Assembly: GCA_009702305.1 (NCBI GenBank)
Contig: WLIH01000152.1
Coordinates: forward strand, 1-6,719
Length of the DNA: 6,719 nt
Source of the DNA: Actinomycetota bacterium
Lineage (GTDB): Bacteria > Actinomycetota > Actinomycetes > Propionibacteriales > Nocardioidaceae
Reading direction: 5' to 3'
Shown: positions 1 to 5,947 of the stretch, in pieces
Position numbering within the stretch: the first letter of the stretch is position 1
Layout of the letters: every line of letters begins with the position of its first letter
Notes under the pieces: model-generated
The model's database searches: none
Seen by the model: the letters and a program-made list of their open reading frames with translations, nothing else
What the model was told of the DNA's origin: nothing
Translations under genes and position numbers: made by a program

Positions 1-809
1 ACTTCGCGACGCGCTACATGGTCAACGACGCGGCCTACTTCCTGAAGATCCCCTACGTCTGGGGATCGATCTACCGCTTCGACGGCCAGGCCTCGGTGTT
101 CTGGCCGCACGCGGTCGACGAGTCCGGCGAGTCCGTCGACGCGCCGTGCTACCGGTGCCTCTACCCGGAGCCGCCGCCGGCCGGCATGGTGCCGAGCTGC
201 GCGGAGGGCGGTGTGCTCGGCGTGCTGTGTGCGGCGATCGGCTCCATCCAGGTCAACGAGGCGATCAAGGTGCTCACCGGCATCGGCGACCCGGCCGTCG
301 GCAAGCTCGTCATCTACGACGCCCTCGAGCTGGAGTGGCGCAAGCTCAAGGTCCGCAAGGACCCGAACTGCGCGCTGTGCGGCGAGCACCCCACGGTGAC
401 CGGGCTGATCGACTACGACGCCTTCTGCGGCGCGATCTCCGAGGAGGCGGCCGACGCCGCCGCCGGCTCGACGATCTCGGTGGTCCAGCTCGAGCACATG
501 CTCAAGGAGCGCGAGGAGGGGACCCGCGACTTCGTGCTGGTCGACGTGCGCGAGCCCAACGAGTTCGAGATCAACCGGATCCCCGGCTCCGTCCTGATCC
601 CCAAGGGCGACTTCCTCAACGGGTCGGCGCTGGAGCAGCTGCCCCCGATCGACGCCGGCAAGCAGGTGGTCATGCACTGCAAGTCGGGCGTCCGCTCGGC
701 CGAGACGCTCGCGATCGTCAAGGGCGCGGGCTACGCCGACGCCGTGCACGTCGGTGGCGGCGTGGTGGCGTGGGTCAACCAGATCGACCCGAGCCAGCCG
801 TCGTACTGA
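1..809 (+). CDS. moeZ: MoeZ-like adenylyltransferase/sulfurtransferase (ThiF/MoeB domain plus rhodanese), 5' truncated
   Basis: This is the 3' part of an E1-like enzyme that adenylates the C-terminal Gly-Gly of small sulfur-carrier proteins (MoaD, ThiS, CysO types) and then helps load sulfur as a thiocarboxylate. It acts in the cytoplasm in molybdopterin, thiamine or cysteine synthesis. The reading frame is open from base 3 and enters with FATRYMVNDAAYFL, typical of the middle of the MoeB fold, so the nucleotide-binding GxGxxG part lies before the window. About 268 residues of a usual ~390 are visible. The zinc-site CxxC pairs are at 147-158 (CYRC) and 369-380 (CALC), and the conserved MoeB cysteine (PSCAEGG) is at 198-200. 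A rhodanese domain starts near 475, has the LVDVREPNEFE motif, and carries its active cysteine in HCKSGVRS at 678-680. All key residues in the visible part are intact. The ATG at 18 is internal, not the start. Confidence 0.95.
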   Translation, partial: FATRYMVNDAAYFLKIPYVWGSIYRFDGQASVFWPHAVDESGESVDAPCYRCLYPEPPPAGMVPSCAEGGVLGVLCAAIGSIQVNEAIKVLTGIGDPAVGKLVIYDALELEWRKLKVRKDPNCALCGEHPTVTGLIDYDAFCGAISEEAADAAAGSTISVVQLEHMLKEREEGTRDFVLVDVREPNEFEINRIPGSVLIPKGDFLNGSALEQLPPIDAGKQVVMHCKSGVRSAETLAIVKGAGYADAVHVGGGVVAWVNQIDPSQPSY

Positions 810-819
810 GCCTCACCCG

Positions 820-855
820 CACGCCGGAGTAGTCATTTGTGACTACTCCGGCGTG
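820..855 (+). terminator. Perfect 16-bp hairpin after the MoeZ-like gene, probable terminator
   Basis: CACGCCGGAGTAGTCA (820-835) pairs perfectly with its reverse complement at 840-855 around a TTTG loop. It begins 10 bases after the stop codon. No T-tract follows, which is common for factor-independent or structure-assisted termination in actinobacteria. The position between the end of one gene and the start of the next favours a terminator. A protein-binding operator for the downstream protease gene is a weaker alternative. Confidence 0.65.
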
Positions 856-856
856 A

Positions 857-866
857 CCCATATGGG
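857..866. promoter_or_regulatory. CCCATATGGG palindrome upstream of the first protease
   Basis: This is a perfect 10-bp palindrome just after the hairpin and 60 bases before the protease ATG at 927. It sits in the only stretch that could hold a promoter for the protease genes. A second, shorter inverted pair (GGTGA 880-884, TCACC 891-895) lies downstream. Palindromes this short also arise by chance, so a regulator-binding role is only a suggestion. I see no convincing -10/-35 pair here. Confidence 0.25.
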
Positions 867-911
867 GGTCGGTCGTTGGGGTGATGTCAGTCACCACGGC
901 ACGACCCACTC

Positions 912-918
912 GGGAGGA
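912..918 (+). promoter_or_regulatory. Ribosome binding site of the first protease
   Basis: GGGAGGA is a strong Shine-Dalgarno sequence that ends 8 bases before the ATG at 927. It fixes that ATG as the start, and so fixes the signal peptide. The second protease gene has no comparable site. Confidence 0.85.
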
Positions 919-926
919 TCAACCAC

Positions 927-1841
927 ATGAGGACCATCTCCTCGACGACGCCGCGCACCAGCGCCGTGCTCGCCGGCTCGGCCCTGGCCACGGCGCTGCT
1001 CGCCAGCGCGACCATCGCCGGCTCGGCGTCCGCAGCGGCGGTGCCGGACCAGACGGCCCGTGCGGCGGCCTGGGCACCTGCGGCCAGCGCGACCATCACG
1101 CCCGGCGTGATGATGTACACCGCCGGCGCGCAGTGCACGGCCAACTTCGTCTACACCGACTCCTCCGGCGCGGTCTACGTCGGATACGCCGCCCACTGCG
1201 CCGGCGACGGTGGTGCGGCCACCGACACCGACGGCTGCGAGTCGGCGTCGCTGCCGCTCGGCACCAAGGTGACGTTCCGCGAGGGCGGCAACCTCCTCTC
1301 GGAGGGCACCGAGCTCGGCAGCGGCACGCTGGCCTACTCCTCGTGGCTGACCGAGTCGCAGATCGGGACCACCGACCCCAACACCTGCGCCTACAACGAC
1401 CTCGCCCTGGTGAAGGTCGACGCCGGCGACGTCGACAAGGTCAACCCGTCGGTGCCGTTCTGGGGCGGACCGACCGGCATCGACACCGACGGCACGGCCG
1501 CGGGCGACCGGGTCTACTCCTACGGCAACTCCAGCCTGCGGGCCGGCCTGTCGCCGCTCTCCCCGAAGATCGGCATCAGCCTGGGCGACGCCGCAGCCGA
1601 CGGTGGCTGGAGCCACCCGCTCTACACCGTCACCCCGGGCGTGCCCGGTGACTCCGGCTCGGCGTTCCTGAGCGCTGACGGCACCGCCGTCGGCACCCTG
1701 TCCACGCTCGGCCTGGCGCCCCTGCCGCTGTCGAACAACATCGGCGACCTGGCCAAGGAGCTGGCCTTCGCCCAGCGCCACTCCGGCATCGCCGGGTTGG
1801 AGCTGGCCCTCGGCACGGAGCCGTTCTCGCCGATCCTCTGA
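927..1841 (+). CDS. Secreted chymotrypsin-fold (S1-like) serine protease, first tandem copy
   Basis: A 304-residue protein with a Sec-type signal peptide: positive residues near the N-terminus (R3, R10), a hydrophobic stretch at about 12-31, and a likely signal peptidase I cut around the SASAAA run at 34-38. A short Ala-rich linker leads to the protease domain from about residue 50. The catalytic triad can be read as H90 (GYAAHC), D158 (CAYNDLALV) and S243 (PGDSGS). C70 should pair with C91 (the loop next to the histidine) and C104 with C154. The position six before the serine, which is Asp in trypsin, is P237, so trypsin-like Arg/Lys specificity is not expected. The protein is probably released outside the cell as an endopeptidase. 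There is no sortase motif or C-terminal membrane segment. It is paralogous to the next gene. The substrate is unknown. Confidence 0.9.
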   Translation: MRTISSTTPRTSAVLAGSALATALLASATIAGSASAAAVPDQTARAAAWAPAASATITPGVMMYTAGAQCTANFVYTDSSGAVYVGYAAHCAGDGGAATDTDGCESASLPLGTKVTFREGGNLLSEGTELGSGTLAYSSWLTESQIGTTDPNTCAYNDLALVKVDAGDVDKVNPSVPFWGGPTGIDTDGTAAGDRVYSYGNSSLRAGLSPLSPKIGISLGDAAADGGWSHPLYTVTPGVPGDSGSAFLSADGTAVGTLSTLGLAPLPLSNNIGDLAKELAFAQRHSGIAGLELALGTEPFSPIL

Positions 1842-1842
1842 G

Positions 1843-1865
1843 CGGCGGGGCACGTCGTCCCGCCG
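1843..1865 (+). terminator. GC-rich hairpin right after the first protease
   Basis: CGGCGGG (1843-1849) pairs with CCCGCCG (1859-1865) around a 9-base loop, starting 2 bases after the TGA at 1839-1841. There is no T-tract. It could end or attenuate transcription between the two proteases, or protect the 3' end of the first message. GC-rich DNA forms such stems easily, so confidence is modest. Confidence 0.4.
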
Positions 1866-1868
1866 TCC

Positions 1869-1935
1869 GCGCATGCCCCGTCGCGACGGTCGACCCGTCA
1901 CCCGACGAGACGTCGATCGTTGACGGGGCATGCGC
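1869..1935 (+). promoter_or_regulatory. 14-bp inverted repeat enclosing the leader and the start codon of the second protease
   Basis: GCGCATGCCCCGTC (1869-1882) is exactly complementary to GACGGGGCATGCGC (1922-1935), which contains the ATG at 1930. The 39 bases between the arms hold further short inverted pairs: GTCGCGAC at 1880-1887 (overlapping the left arm), GTCGAC at 1889-1894, and CGACG/CGTCG at 1903-1915. In RNA the long stem would bury the start codon and the only G-rich stretch before it (GACGGGG, which ends one base before the ATG). This suggests structural control of translation or a regulator-binding site. The repeat is seen directly; the role is inferred. Confidence 0.45.
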
Positions 1936-2826
1936 ACTCAGCGGAAGTCCCCGATGCTCGTCCTGGCGATCAGCACGATCCTGGCGCTCGTCTTCTCGGC
2001 GCTCCTGGCGCCGACCGCTGAGGCGGCCCGCCAGCCCAAGCCGAAGCGCGTCGCGACCTGGGCGCCCGCCGCGTCGGCGACCATCACGCCGGGCGTGATG
2101 ATGTACACCGACGGGTCGCAGTGCACGTCCAACTTCGTCTTCACCGACGCCGCGGGCAACGCCTACGTCGGGTACGCCGCCCACTGCGCCGGTCTCGGCG
2201 AGGCGACCGACACCAACGGATGCCTCAACGAGTCGGTGCCGCTCGGCACCAAGGTGACCTTCCGTCGCGGCGGCAGCCTCCTCTCCGAGGGCACCGAGCT
2301 CGGCAGCGGCACGCTGGTCTACTCGTCGTGGATCACCATGCGCACCCTCGGCACGACCGACGCCAACACCTGCGCCTACAACGACTTCGCACTCGTGCGA
2401 GTCGATGCGAAGGACCTCGGCAAGGTGAACCCGTCGGTGCCGATGTGGGGTGGTCCGACGGGTCTCGACACCGACGGCACGGCCGCCGGCGACGTCGTCT
2501 ACACCTACGGCAACTCCAGCCTGCGCGCCGGCATCTCGCTGCTCTCCCCGCACGTCGGCTTCAGCCTCGGGGACGACGTGGCCGACGGCGGCTGGAGCCA
2601 CCCGCTCTACACCGTCACTCCGGGCGTGCCCGGCGACTCCGGCTCCGGCTTCCTCAGCGCCGACGGCACCGCGATCGGCACCCTGTCGACCATCGCCCTG
2701 ACTCCGCTGCCCCTGTCGAACAACATCGGCGACCTGGCCAAGGAGCTGGCCTTCGCCCAGGCGAACTCCGGCATCGCCGGCCTGCGGCTCACTCCCGGCA
2801 CCGAGGCCTTCAAGCCCCTGATCTGA
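1930..2826 (+). CDS. Secreted chymotrypsin-fold (S1-like) serine protease, second tandem copy
   Basis: A 298-residue paralogue of the preceding gene. Its signal peptide has a charged n-region (R2, R5, K6), a hydrophobic core at about 9-27 and a likely cut after A32 (AEA). A basic linker (RQPKPKR, 34-40) follows. The triad is H85, D152 and S237 (PGDSGS). Cysteines C65/C86 and C98/C148 match the two expected disulfides of copy 1. As in copy 1, the trypsin Asp position is Pro, so a different specificity is likely. ATG 1930 is the first start after an in-frame stop (1921-1923) and supplies the basic n-region. It has no properly spaced Shine-Dalgarno and sits in an inverted-repeat arm. An alternative ATG at 1954 has GGAAG 6 bases upstream but would remove all the positive charges of the signal peptide. 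Transcription may read through from copy 1, 88 bases upstream. Confidence 0.88.
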   Translation: MRTQRKSPMLVLAISTILALVFSALLAPTAEAARQPKPKRVATWAPAASATITPGVMMYTDGSQCTSNFVFTDAAGNAYVGYAAHCAGLGEATDTNGCLNESVPLGTKVTFRRGGSLLSEGTELGSGTLVYSSWITMRTLGTTDANTCAYNDFALVRVDAKDLGKVNPSVPMWGGPTGLDTDGTAAGDVVYTYGNSSLRAGISLLSPHVGFSLGDDVADGGWSHPLYTVTPGVPGDSGSGFLSADGTAIGTLSTIALTPLPLSNNIGDLAKELAFAQANSGIAGLRLTPGTEAFKPLI

Positions 2827-2833
2827 GCATCGT

Positions 2834-2839
2834 GGTGAG
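2834..2839 (+). promoter_or_regulatory. Ribosome binding site of the ATL gene
   Basis: GGTGAG ends 8 bases before the ATG at 2848. The in-frame stop at 2836-2838 overlaps it, and no other start codon lies between that stop and the ATG, so the ATL start is well fixed. Confidence 0.6.
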
Positions 2840-2843
2840 ATGA

Positions 2844-2860
2844 CCGGATGCAGCATCCGG
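2844..2860 (+). promoter_or_regulatory. Perfect palindrome across the ATL start codon
   Basis: CCGGATGC and GCATCCGG flank a single central A (2852), and the ATG at 2848-2850 lies in the left arm. In RNA this would give a 7-bp stem with a CAG triloop directly at the start codon, next to the GGTGAG ribosome site. It could lower initiation, or in DNA act as a binding site. Chance is possible for one such site, although a 17-base perfect symmetrical run is uncommon. Confidence 0.35.
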
Positions 2861-3159
2861 AGGAGTACGTCGAGGCGGTGCTCGCGGTGGTCGAGCAGGT
2901 GCCGCGCGGTCGGGTGACGACGTACGGCGCCATCGCGGACGCCGTAGGTCGCTACGGTCCGCGCCGGGTCGGCAACGTGATGGCCCAGCACGGTGGCGGG
3001 GTGCCCTGGTGGCGCGTCGTGCGCGCCGACGGCTCCTTGCCGCCGAGCCACCACGACGAGGCGCGCCAGGCCTACCTGGAGGAGGGCACGCCGCTGCGCC
3101 GCAGCGGGATCTCGGTCGACCTCACCGAGGCGTACTGGCAGCCTGGCGCTGCCGGCTGA
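2848..3159 (+). CDS. Alkyltransferase-like protein (ATL, MGMT DNA-binding domain family)
   Basis: A 103-residue protein of the O6-alkylguanine-DNA alkyltransferase fold, without an N-terminal domain. It has the helix-turn-helix DNA-binding part (RGRVTTYGAIADAVG, 20-34) with the base-flipping tyrosine Y26 and the likely arginine finger R39 (PRRVGNVM). The alkyl-acceptor motif PCHRV is replaced by PWWRV at 53-57, so W54 stands where the reactive cysteine should be. It therefore cannot repair by self-alkylation. Proteins of this type bind O6-alkylguanine lesions, bend the DNA and flip the base, and pass the lesion to nucleotide excision repair. The length is normal for ATLs. The gene starts 21 bases after the second protease and may share its transcript, though the functions are unrelated. 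Its last 38 bases overlap the convergent DUF1116 gene. Confidence 0.92.
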   Translation: MQHPEEYVEAVLAVVEQVPRGRVTTYGAIADAVGRYGPRRVGNVMAQHGGGVPWWRVVRADGSLPPSHHDEARQAYLEEGTPLRRSGISVDLTEAYWQPGAAG

Positions 3160-4531
3160 GCTCGGCCAGACGGGCCAGCGCGAGCGGGAAGATCTCGGCC
3201 GGCGGCGTGACCAGGCCGGCGCCGACCTGGCCGGTGCCTGCGACGCGACCGGCCATGCCGGTGTTGATCTGCGGCAGGATCCCGGTGCGGCAGACCCGGC
3301 TGACGTCGATGCCGCTCGGGGTGCCCTGGAAGTCGAGGATCGGCACCGACCAGCGAGGGTTCTCGCCGAGGGTGATCTCGTGCATCCGGCGGGTGGTCGC
3401 CAGCGCGTCGGGGACCGTGCCCCCGACGAGTCGGACGATGGCGGGAGCGGTCGCCATCGCGAACCCGCCGATCCCGGCCGTCTCGGTGATCGCCGAGTCG
3501 CCGATGTCGGGGTTGGCGTCGTCCGGACCGTACTCGCCGAGGTAGAGCCCCTCGGCCACCTGCGCCGGACCGGTGAACCAGGCGTCGCCCGTGCCGGCCG
3601 TCTGGATGCCGAAGTCCGTGCCGTTGCGCGCCATGGCGACGACCATCGTCGAGCCCTCGGTGTCGCGGGCGGCGTCGAGGGCGAGCCTGCACGCCGGCAT
3701 CGCGAGATTGAGGAAGAAGTGGTCGTTGGCGCCGACGAAGCGCAGTGCCTCGGCCACGTCGCGCGGGTCGGCCCCGCTCGTGACCATCGCAGGGGACAGG
3801 TCGCGCAGCAGCATCAGGGTGCCCGCGCGGTTGCGGTTGTGGGCCTCGTCGCCCATCTGCAGCATCTGGGTCAGGATGGCGGTGACGTCGATCGGACCGA
3901 CGCTGTCACGCACGGCGCCGACGGCGGTGTGCAGGACCGGCCCCAGCACGTCGCCCATCCAGCGCAGCCGGGTCAGCACCTCCGGCCCGTAGGCGCCGTA
4001 GCGCAGCACCTTGCCGAGGCCCTCGTTGAGCGAGCAGTGCGTGCGCCGACCGGTGGCGAGGTCCTCGAGCACGAACATCCACATGCCGGGGGTGACCACG
4101 CCGGCCATCGGGCCGACGGTGCCGCGGTGGTGGCAGGGCTCGAGCGAGACCGCGGAGCCGGACTCGAAGAGCGCGACGGCGTCCTCGGGGTCGTCGACGA
4201 GTCCCTCCAGGGCGGCCCCGGCCATCAGCGCTCCTCGCATCGGCCCGGACGCCCGCTCCCAGGTCAGCGGTGGGCCGGCGTGCAGGAACTCCCCGCGCTG
4301 CAGACCGAGCGCCTCCGAGGCGGGCAGCACGTCGACGAGGTGGGCGGTGACGCCGAGCATCGCATCCAGGGCGCGGGTGTTGGCCTCGGACCGCAGCGGG
4401 TCGAGGGCCAGGGTCGCGAGGTCGGCCTCGGTGCCTGCCATCGGCGGTCGCCAGTCGACGCGGGAGACGACAGTGGCCTGGGCCTCGACGGCGTCGGCGA
4501 GGAGATCGGCCCCGACGTTCACGACCTCCAT
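3122..4531 (-). CDS. DUF1116 protein, AllG/YlbE-like carbamoyltransferase subunit
   Basis: A 469-residue cytoplasmic protein of the DUF1116 family (E. coli YlbE, YahG). Recognisable conserved blocks are WERASGPMRGA (91-101), EPCHHRGTVGPMAGV (131-145), NEGLGKVLRYGAYG (169-182), MGDEAHNRNRAG (226-237), MARNGTDFGIQ (300-310), DSAITETAGIGGFA (345-358) and a Gly-rich C-terminal block near 423-444. YlbE (AllG) has been assigned as one of three subunits of the oxamate carbamoyltransferase of anaerobic allantoin catabolism, which converts oxalurate and phosphate to oxamate and carbamoyl phosphate. The other two families are encoded just upstream, which supports a complex. The ATG at 4531 lies inside the end of fdrA (13-bp overlap) with GGGGG 6 bases before it, so translation is probably coupled. 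Family membership is firm; the substrate is inferred. Confidence 0.9.
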   Translation of the reverse strand: MEVVNVGADLLADAVEAQATVVSRVDWRPPMAGTEADLATLALDPLRSEANTRALDAMLGVTAHLVDVLPASEALGLQRGEFLHAGPPLTWERASGPMRGALMAGAALEGLVDDPEDAVALFESGSAVSLEPCHHRGTVGPMAGVVTPGMWMFVLEDLATGRRTHCSLNEGLGKVLRYGAYGPEVLTRLRWMGDVLGPVLHTAVGAVRDSVGPIDVTAILTQMLQMGDEAHNRNRAGTLMLLRDLSPAMVTSGADPRDVAEALRFVGANDHFFLNLAMPACRLALDAARDTEGSTMVVAMARNGTDFGIQTAGTGDAWFTGPAQVAEGLYLGEYGPDDANPDIGDSAITETAGIGGFAMATAPAIVRLVGGTVPDALATTRRMHEITLGENPRWSVPILDFQGTPSGIDVSRVCRTGILPQINTGMAGRVAGTGQVGAGLVTPPAEIFPLALARLAELSRQRQAASTPR

Positions 4532-5937
4532 GCGGCACCCCCGGCGATCTCGGCGGCGCGTCGGGCGGCGCCGGCGTTGGACACGTGCACCTCGGCGCCC
4601 GCCTCGACGAGGCTCGCCACCTGACGGTCGCGGCCCTGCGGGTCGGCAGCGGTGCCGACGACGGTGACGACGACCGGCGCCGGGATGGCCGCCACCGCGG
4701 GGGCCAGCAGCGCAGCCGGGTCCATTTCGGCGCCGTGGCCGAGCACGACGTCGAGCAGGACGACCGCTGTGGCCGGGTCGGCGGCGACGGCACGGAGCCG
4801 CTCCAGGCGCAGCGTCGGATCGATCATCGGGTGGGCGCGGCCCTGGGTCAGGTCGTCGTCGCCGAGGTCGAGGATCTCGTGCGCGACACCAGCGGCGGCA
4901 ACGATCAGCCGGGCCTCCTGGGCGAGCGTGCCGCCGGCGTAGAGCCCGCGCACGGTCGAGGCGCCCGCGGGGCGCTGCCGGGTCGAGCCGTGCACCGGCC
5001 AGGGCGGGACGGGCCGGCCGAGGTGGTGCAGGACCGCCTCGGCTGCTGCGGTCAGGTCAGGTCGTCCGGGCCCGAGGAGGGCGAGCTGGACCGGCGTACC
5101 GAGGGCGGTGGCGTACGCCGTGAGGTCGGCGGCGACCGAGGCCGCCGGTGGCTTGGAGACCAGGACGACCAGCGACACGCCCGGCTCGGCGTCCAGGCGT
5201 CGCAGCGCCTCGCGGGTGGCCAGACCGCCGACCTCCTCGGAGAGGTCGCGTCCGCCGACGCCGAGCACCCAGGAGACCCCGACGCCGGCGTGGTCGAGCA
5301 GGGTGAGCAGCTGCTGGGCACCGGTGCCCGAGGCAGCGACGATGCCGACCGGTCCGGGGGTGACGACGTTGGCGAAGCCGAGGCCGAGGCCGTCGAGCAC
5401 CGCGGTGCCGCAGTCGGGCCCCATCACGAGCAGGCCGCGCGCCGCGGCGACCCGCTTGAGGGCGACCTCCTGGGCGAGCGGCACGTTGTCGCTGAAGATC
5501 ATCACGTCGCGGCCGGCTTCGAGGGCGTCGACGGCCTCGACGGCGGCGCTGGCCCCGGGCACGGAGACGACGACGGGTCCGAGGTCGGCCGAGCGGCTGG
5601 CGGTGGCCGTGGTGCGGTGCGGGGCGAGCCCGCCGGCCGTGCGAGCGGGGGAGCGGCGCAGGGACGCCAATGCCTCGTCGACACCGTGCAGGACCAGGTC
5701 GAGGTCGGCGTCGGCCGTGAGCCGCAGCGCCACGACCATGTCGTTGGGGCTGGTCCCGGCCGGCACCGCGAAGCGCATCTGCTCGAGCACCTCGACGTTG
5801 AGCGTGGTCGCCATGGCGACCTGGGCGGCCAGCACGCCGGGGAGCGCCTGGGCGGTGCGGCTGACCTGCAGCAGCGCCACCGAGTCGGCGTACGCCGGGC
5901 GCACCTCGACGTGGGTGCGCTCACCAGGACGGCTCAC
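4519..5937 (-). CDS. fdrA: FdrA (AllF-like), succinyl-CoA-synthetase-like carbamoyltransferase subunit
   Basis: A 472-residue FdrA-family protein, related to the alpha subunit of succinyl-CoA synthetase. It has an N-terminal FdrA-specific part (about 8-100), then a Rossmann-like half with SDNVPLAQEVALK (149-161), MGPDCGT (172-178), VGIVAASGTGAQ (197-208) and LGVGGRDLS (225-233). A C-terminal half carries RGLYAGGTL (330-338), DDDLTQGRAHPMIDP (360-374) and LDVVLGHG (395-402). E. coli FdrA (AllF) is assigned as a subunit of oxamate carbamoyltransferase, and the older acyl-CoA synthetase label is by homology. The start is GTG at 5937, 10 bases after the DUF2877 stop. No strong Shine-Dalgarno is visible, so the start may move slightly and translation is probably coupled. 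It overlaps the DUF1116 start by 13 bp. H401 in LGHGAE recalls the phosphohistidine motif of succinyl-CoA synthetase, but I cannot say the positions correspond. Confidence 0.92.
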   Translation of the reverse strand: MSRPGERTHVEVRPAYADSVALLQVSRTAQALPGVLAAQVAMATTLNVEVLEQMRFAVPAGTSPNDMVVALRLTADADLDLVLHGVDEALASLRRSPARTAGGLAPHRTTATASRSADLGPVVVSVPGASAAVEAVDALEAGRDVMIFSDNVPLAQEVALKRVAAARGLLVMGPDCGTAVLDGLGLGFANVVTPGPVGIVAASGTGAQQLLTLLDHAGVGVSWVLGVGGRDLSEEVGGLATREALRRLDAEPGVSLVVLVSKPPAASVAADLTAYATALGTPVQLALLGPGRPDLTAAAEAVLHHLGRPVPPWPVHGSTRQRPAGASTVRGLYAGGTLAQEARLIVAAAGVAHEILDLGDDDLTQGRAHPMIDPTLRLERLRAVAADPATAVVLLDVVLGHGAEMDPAALLAPAVAAIPAPVVVTVVGTAADPQGRDRQVASLVEAGAEVHVSNAGAARRAAEIAGGAAWRS

Positions 5938-5947
5938 CGCGACCGAC

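Larger units (their letters stand above)
1068..2826 (+). repeat. Tandem gene duplication: two protease copies in direct orientation
   Basis: The coding stretch 1068-1841 (residues 48-304 of copy 1) matches 2056-2826 (residues 43-298 of copy 2). By hand I count 201 identical residues in 257 aligned columns, about 78%, with one single-residue gap between the catalytic His and the next Cys. Similarity stops upstream of the mature domain: the signal peptides and linkers differ. Long identical blocks (WAPAASATITPGVMMYT, the region from GGWSHPLYT to GDSGS, PLPLSNNIGDLAKELAFAQ) surround the active site and the C-terminus. Confidence 0.92.

Noticed and set aside
18..809. ATG at 18 as a gene start for the MoeZ-like protein
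   Set aside because: The frame is open to the window edge and the residues before it (FATRY) continue the conserved MoeB sequence, so the gene starts upstream of the window.
837..866. Possible promoter TTGTGA (837-842) with TATGGG (861-866) for the first protease
   Set aside because: The -35 lies within the terminator-like hairpin and the -10 matches poorly (no final T). The pair is not better than expected by chance.
1920..1925. TTGACG resembling a -35 box before the second protease
   Set aside because: The -10 would fall inside the coding region at about 1943-1948 (GGAAGT), with no match, so it could not drive the ATG at 1930.
891..1937. 348-codon minus-strand frame opposite the first protease
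   Set aside because: It is Arg/Gly/Val-rich shadow sequence. Its similarity to the other antisense frame simply follows from the duplicated proteases on the other strand.
1954..2826. ATG 1954 as the start of the second protease, with GGAAG upstream
   Set aside because: It would remove the basic residues needed at the front of the signal peptide. ATG 1930 gives a normal signal peptide, although its ribosome site is poor.
1630..3054. 474-codon minus-strand open frame opposite the second protease and the ATL gene
   Set aside because: The plus-strand products have full catalytic or DNA-binding motifs. The minus-strand translation mirrors them and has no recognisable fold.
2993..4624. Long + strand open frame of 543 codons opposite the DUF1116 gene
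   Set aside because: Its translation is low-complexity Arg/Gly/Ala-rich with no family motifs. The minus-strand frame here encodes clear DUF1116 blocks. Long antisense frames are normal in DNA this GC-rich.
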